Below, one piece after another: positions 14,001-15,045 of a stretch of DNA of 15,045 bases; position 1 is the first letter of the stretch; every line of letters begins with the position of its first letter. A model generated the notes under the pieces. The model was given only the letters and a program-made list of their open reading frames with translations. It did not search any database and was not told the origin of the DNA. The stretch comes from Clostridiales bacterium (GTDB taxonomy: Bacteria; Bacillota; Clostridia; Oscillospirales; Butyricicoccaceae): NCBI GenBank assembly GCA_019420045.1, contig JAHZHY010000237.1, positions 5,511 to 20,555 of the forward strand, given 5' to 3'. Position numbers and translations under genes: made by a program.

Positions 14001-14742
14001 TGCGGCCAGCGCACTGGGCATCCATGTGGCCACCCCTGTGTTCGACGGCGCAAAAGAAGAAGACATCCGGGCCCTCTTCCGGGATGCCGGTCTGCGGGAG
14101 GACGGCAAGAGCATCCTCTACGACGGCCGTACCGGCGAGCCCTTTGACAACCCGGTGACCGTGGGTTATATGTACTACCTCAAGCTCCACCACCTGGTCG
14201 ACGATAAGATTCACGCCCGTTCCACCGGCCCCTACAGCCTGGTCACCCAGCAGCCCTTGGGCGGCAAAGCCCAGTTCGGCGGCCAGCGTTTCGGCGAAAT
14301 GGAAGTGTGGGCCCTGGAGGCCTATGGCGCAGCCTACACCCTGCAGGAGATCCTCACCGTCAAGTCCGACGACATTGTGGGCCGTGTCAAGACCTACGAG
14401 GCCATCGTCAAGGGCCACAATGTGCCCAAGCCCGGTGTGCCTGAATCCTTCAAGGTTCTGGTGAAGGAACTGCAGTCCCTGGGTCTGGATCTGAAGGTGC
14501 TGGACAAGAATATGGAAGAGATCCACCTCAATGACGACGACGATGATGACGATGCTTACGAGGATATCGTCCGCGGCGGCGGAGCCCAGGAAGAGATGGG
14601 CTCTCAGGGCGTAGCTCTGGACAGCGAGCTTGCAGAGGCCGGCTTCGGCATCGGTGAGCAGAATGAGGAGGAAGACCCGCTGGAAGTGATGAACGAACTG
14701 GTGGGAGAAGAGATCGACCCGCTGGACGACGAGACACTGTAA
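11020..14742 (+). CDS. rpoB: DNA-directed RNA polymerase beta subunit
   Basis: The product has 1240 residues and forms, with beta', the catalytic centre of RNA polymerase. I chose the ATG at 11020, which has GGAG upstream and gives a start ([12 protein letters not shown]) that aligns with Bacillota RpoB just before the [16 protein letters not shown] block. An in-frame ATG at 10969 would add 17 residues and lacks a good site. The rifampicin region is at about 485-520 ([14 protein letters not shown]); Asp496, His506 and Ser511 equal E. coli 516, 526 and 531 and are all wild type, so no known resistance change is seen there. The Ala equivalent of Ser522 is normal for Bacillota. [10 protein letters not shown], the catalytic-side motif, is present. 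The C-terminal ~70 residues are acidic, with seven Asp in a row at 1172-1178. rpoC starts 18 bases on. Confidence 0.98.
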   Translation: MYNWEKYGRIQCGKKERVCFSRTREVLQMPNLIEVQKKSYQWFLDTGLREVFRDVGAITDYTGNLELTFLDYSMEEEPKYSVEECKERDATYAAPIKVRMRLRNKETGEIKEQEIFMGDFPVMTDGGTFIINGAERVVVSQIVRSPGMYFGINNERPDKEMYTSTVIPYRGAWLEYETDVNDVFYVRIDKNRKLPITSLIRAIGIGTDAEIKEVFGEDERIIASLDKDSAIKTTEDALIEIYKRLRPGEPPTVDSAQTLLHNLFFDPKRYDLSTVGRYKFNKKMAISKRLSGQKLARPVTDPLTGEVLATPGQVLTREQAALIEKKGVSVAYLDVEGKEVKAFSNDMVWLHDFVDCNEEELGIYERVRFSVLRQLLEEHQGQELLDAIRENVDELIPKHIIVDDILASINYLNCLANGVGTADDIDHLGNRRLRSVGELLQNQFRIGFSRMERVIRERMTIQDLDIVTPQSLINIRPVTAAIKEFFGSSPLSQFMDQNNPLAELTHKRRMSALGPGGLSRDRANMEVRDVHYSHYGRLCPIETPEGPNIGLISYLATYARINEYGFIEAPYRIVDKETGIVTDEVQYMTADIEDEYIVAQANEPLDENGRIKADRVTCRRRDEIIEIEREKVDLVDVAPKMMVSVATAMIPFLENDDANRALMGSNMQRQAVPLLKTEAPFVATGMEYKAAVDSGTVPLALGDGIVTRVTARDVTINYDELGEKTHRLIKFMRSNQGTCINQKPIVAVGERVKKGDVIADGPSTSQGEISLGKNALIGFMTWEGYNYEDAVLLNERLVRDDVYTSIHIEEYETESRDTKLGPEEITRDIPNVGEEALRDLDERGIVRVGAEVHPGDIMVGKVTPKGETELTAEERLLRAIFGEKAREVRDTSLRVPHGAGGIIVDVKVFTRANGDELSPGVNMVVRCYIAQKRKISVGDKMAGRHGNKGVVSRILPQEDMPFLSDGTPLDIVLNPLGVPSRMNIGQVLEVHLGFAASALGIHVATPVFDGAKEEDIRALFRDAGLREDGKSILYDGRTGEPFDNPVTVGYMYYLKLHHLVDDKIHARSTGPYSLVTQQPLGGKAQFGGQRFGEMEVWALEAYGAAYTLQEILTVKSDDIVGRVKTYEAIVKGHNVPKPGVPESFKVLVKELQSLGLDLKVLDKNMEEIHLNDDDDDDDAYEDIVRGGGAQEEMGSQGVALDSELAEAGFGIGEQNEEEDPLEVMNELVGEEIDPLDDETL

Positions 14743-15045
<303 letters not shown>

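Overview
The window comes from a GC-rich, low-redundancy chromosome of a Clostridia-type Bacillota, most probably an anaerobic gut member of the Oscillospirales (Ruminococcaceae/Oscillospiraceae). This rests on the RpoB sequence (Bacillota-type rifampicin region with PLAEL and an acidic C-terminal tail), strong AGGAGG-like ribosome binding sites, sigma-A promoters with 17-base spacers, and gene families common in that group: stalk/copper amine oxidase N-terminal domain, SLH repeats, a CxC...CxxC zinc-ribbon membrane protein, and an ECF sigma factor with a membrane-anchored C-terminal domain. The genus cannot be fixed from sequence alone.

Layout. 1-1179 (minus): a small two-helix membrane protein followed by a zinc-ribbon membrane protein that runs off the left edge. 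1180-1545: divergent regulatory region. 1546-4493 (plus): three genes for exported proteins (WG-repeat-like protein, SLH protein, stalk plus C-terminal domain protein), closed by a strong terminator at 4511-4556. 4666-5868 (minus): a regulator with an N-terminal DNA-binding domain, a helical/TPR-like middle and a C-terminal LuxR HTH. 5947-6178: a structured, gene-free element with imperfect inverted ends. 6189-7952 (minus): an ECF sigma factor fused to a transmembrane helix and a leucine-rich-repeat-like outer domain. 8105-8428 (plus): an XRE regulator divergent from the sigma gene. 8580-9011 (minus): a small membrane protein. 9264-10735 (plus): two translationally coupled membrane/exported proteins behind a promoter that carries a perfect palindrome. 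11020-14742 (plus): rpoB, then the start of rpoC.

How it fits together. The right end is core transcription machinery: rpoB has its own strong promoter, and no ribosomal protein gene (rplJ/rplL) precedes it in the window. The left and middle parts are accessory: surface or exported proteins of unknown function and three transcriptional regulators (ECF-LRR, LuxR-type, XRE). The most unusual items are the single-chain ECF-membrane-LRR protein, the MITE-like structured element between it and the LuxR-type gene, and the three-gene cassette of exported proteins. The functional links between these units are inference only.
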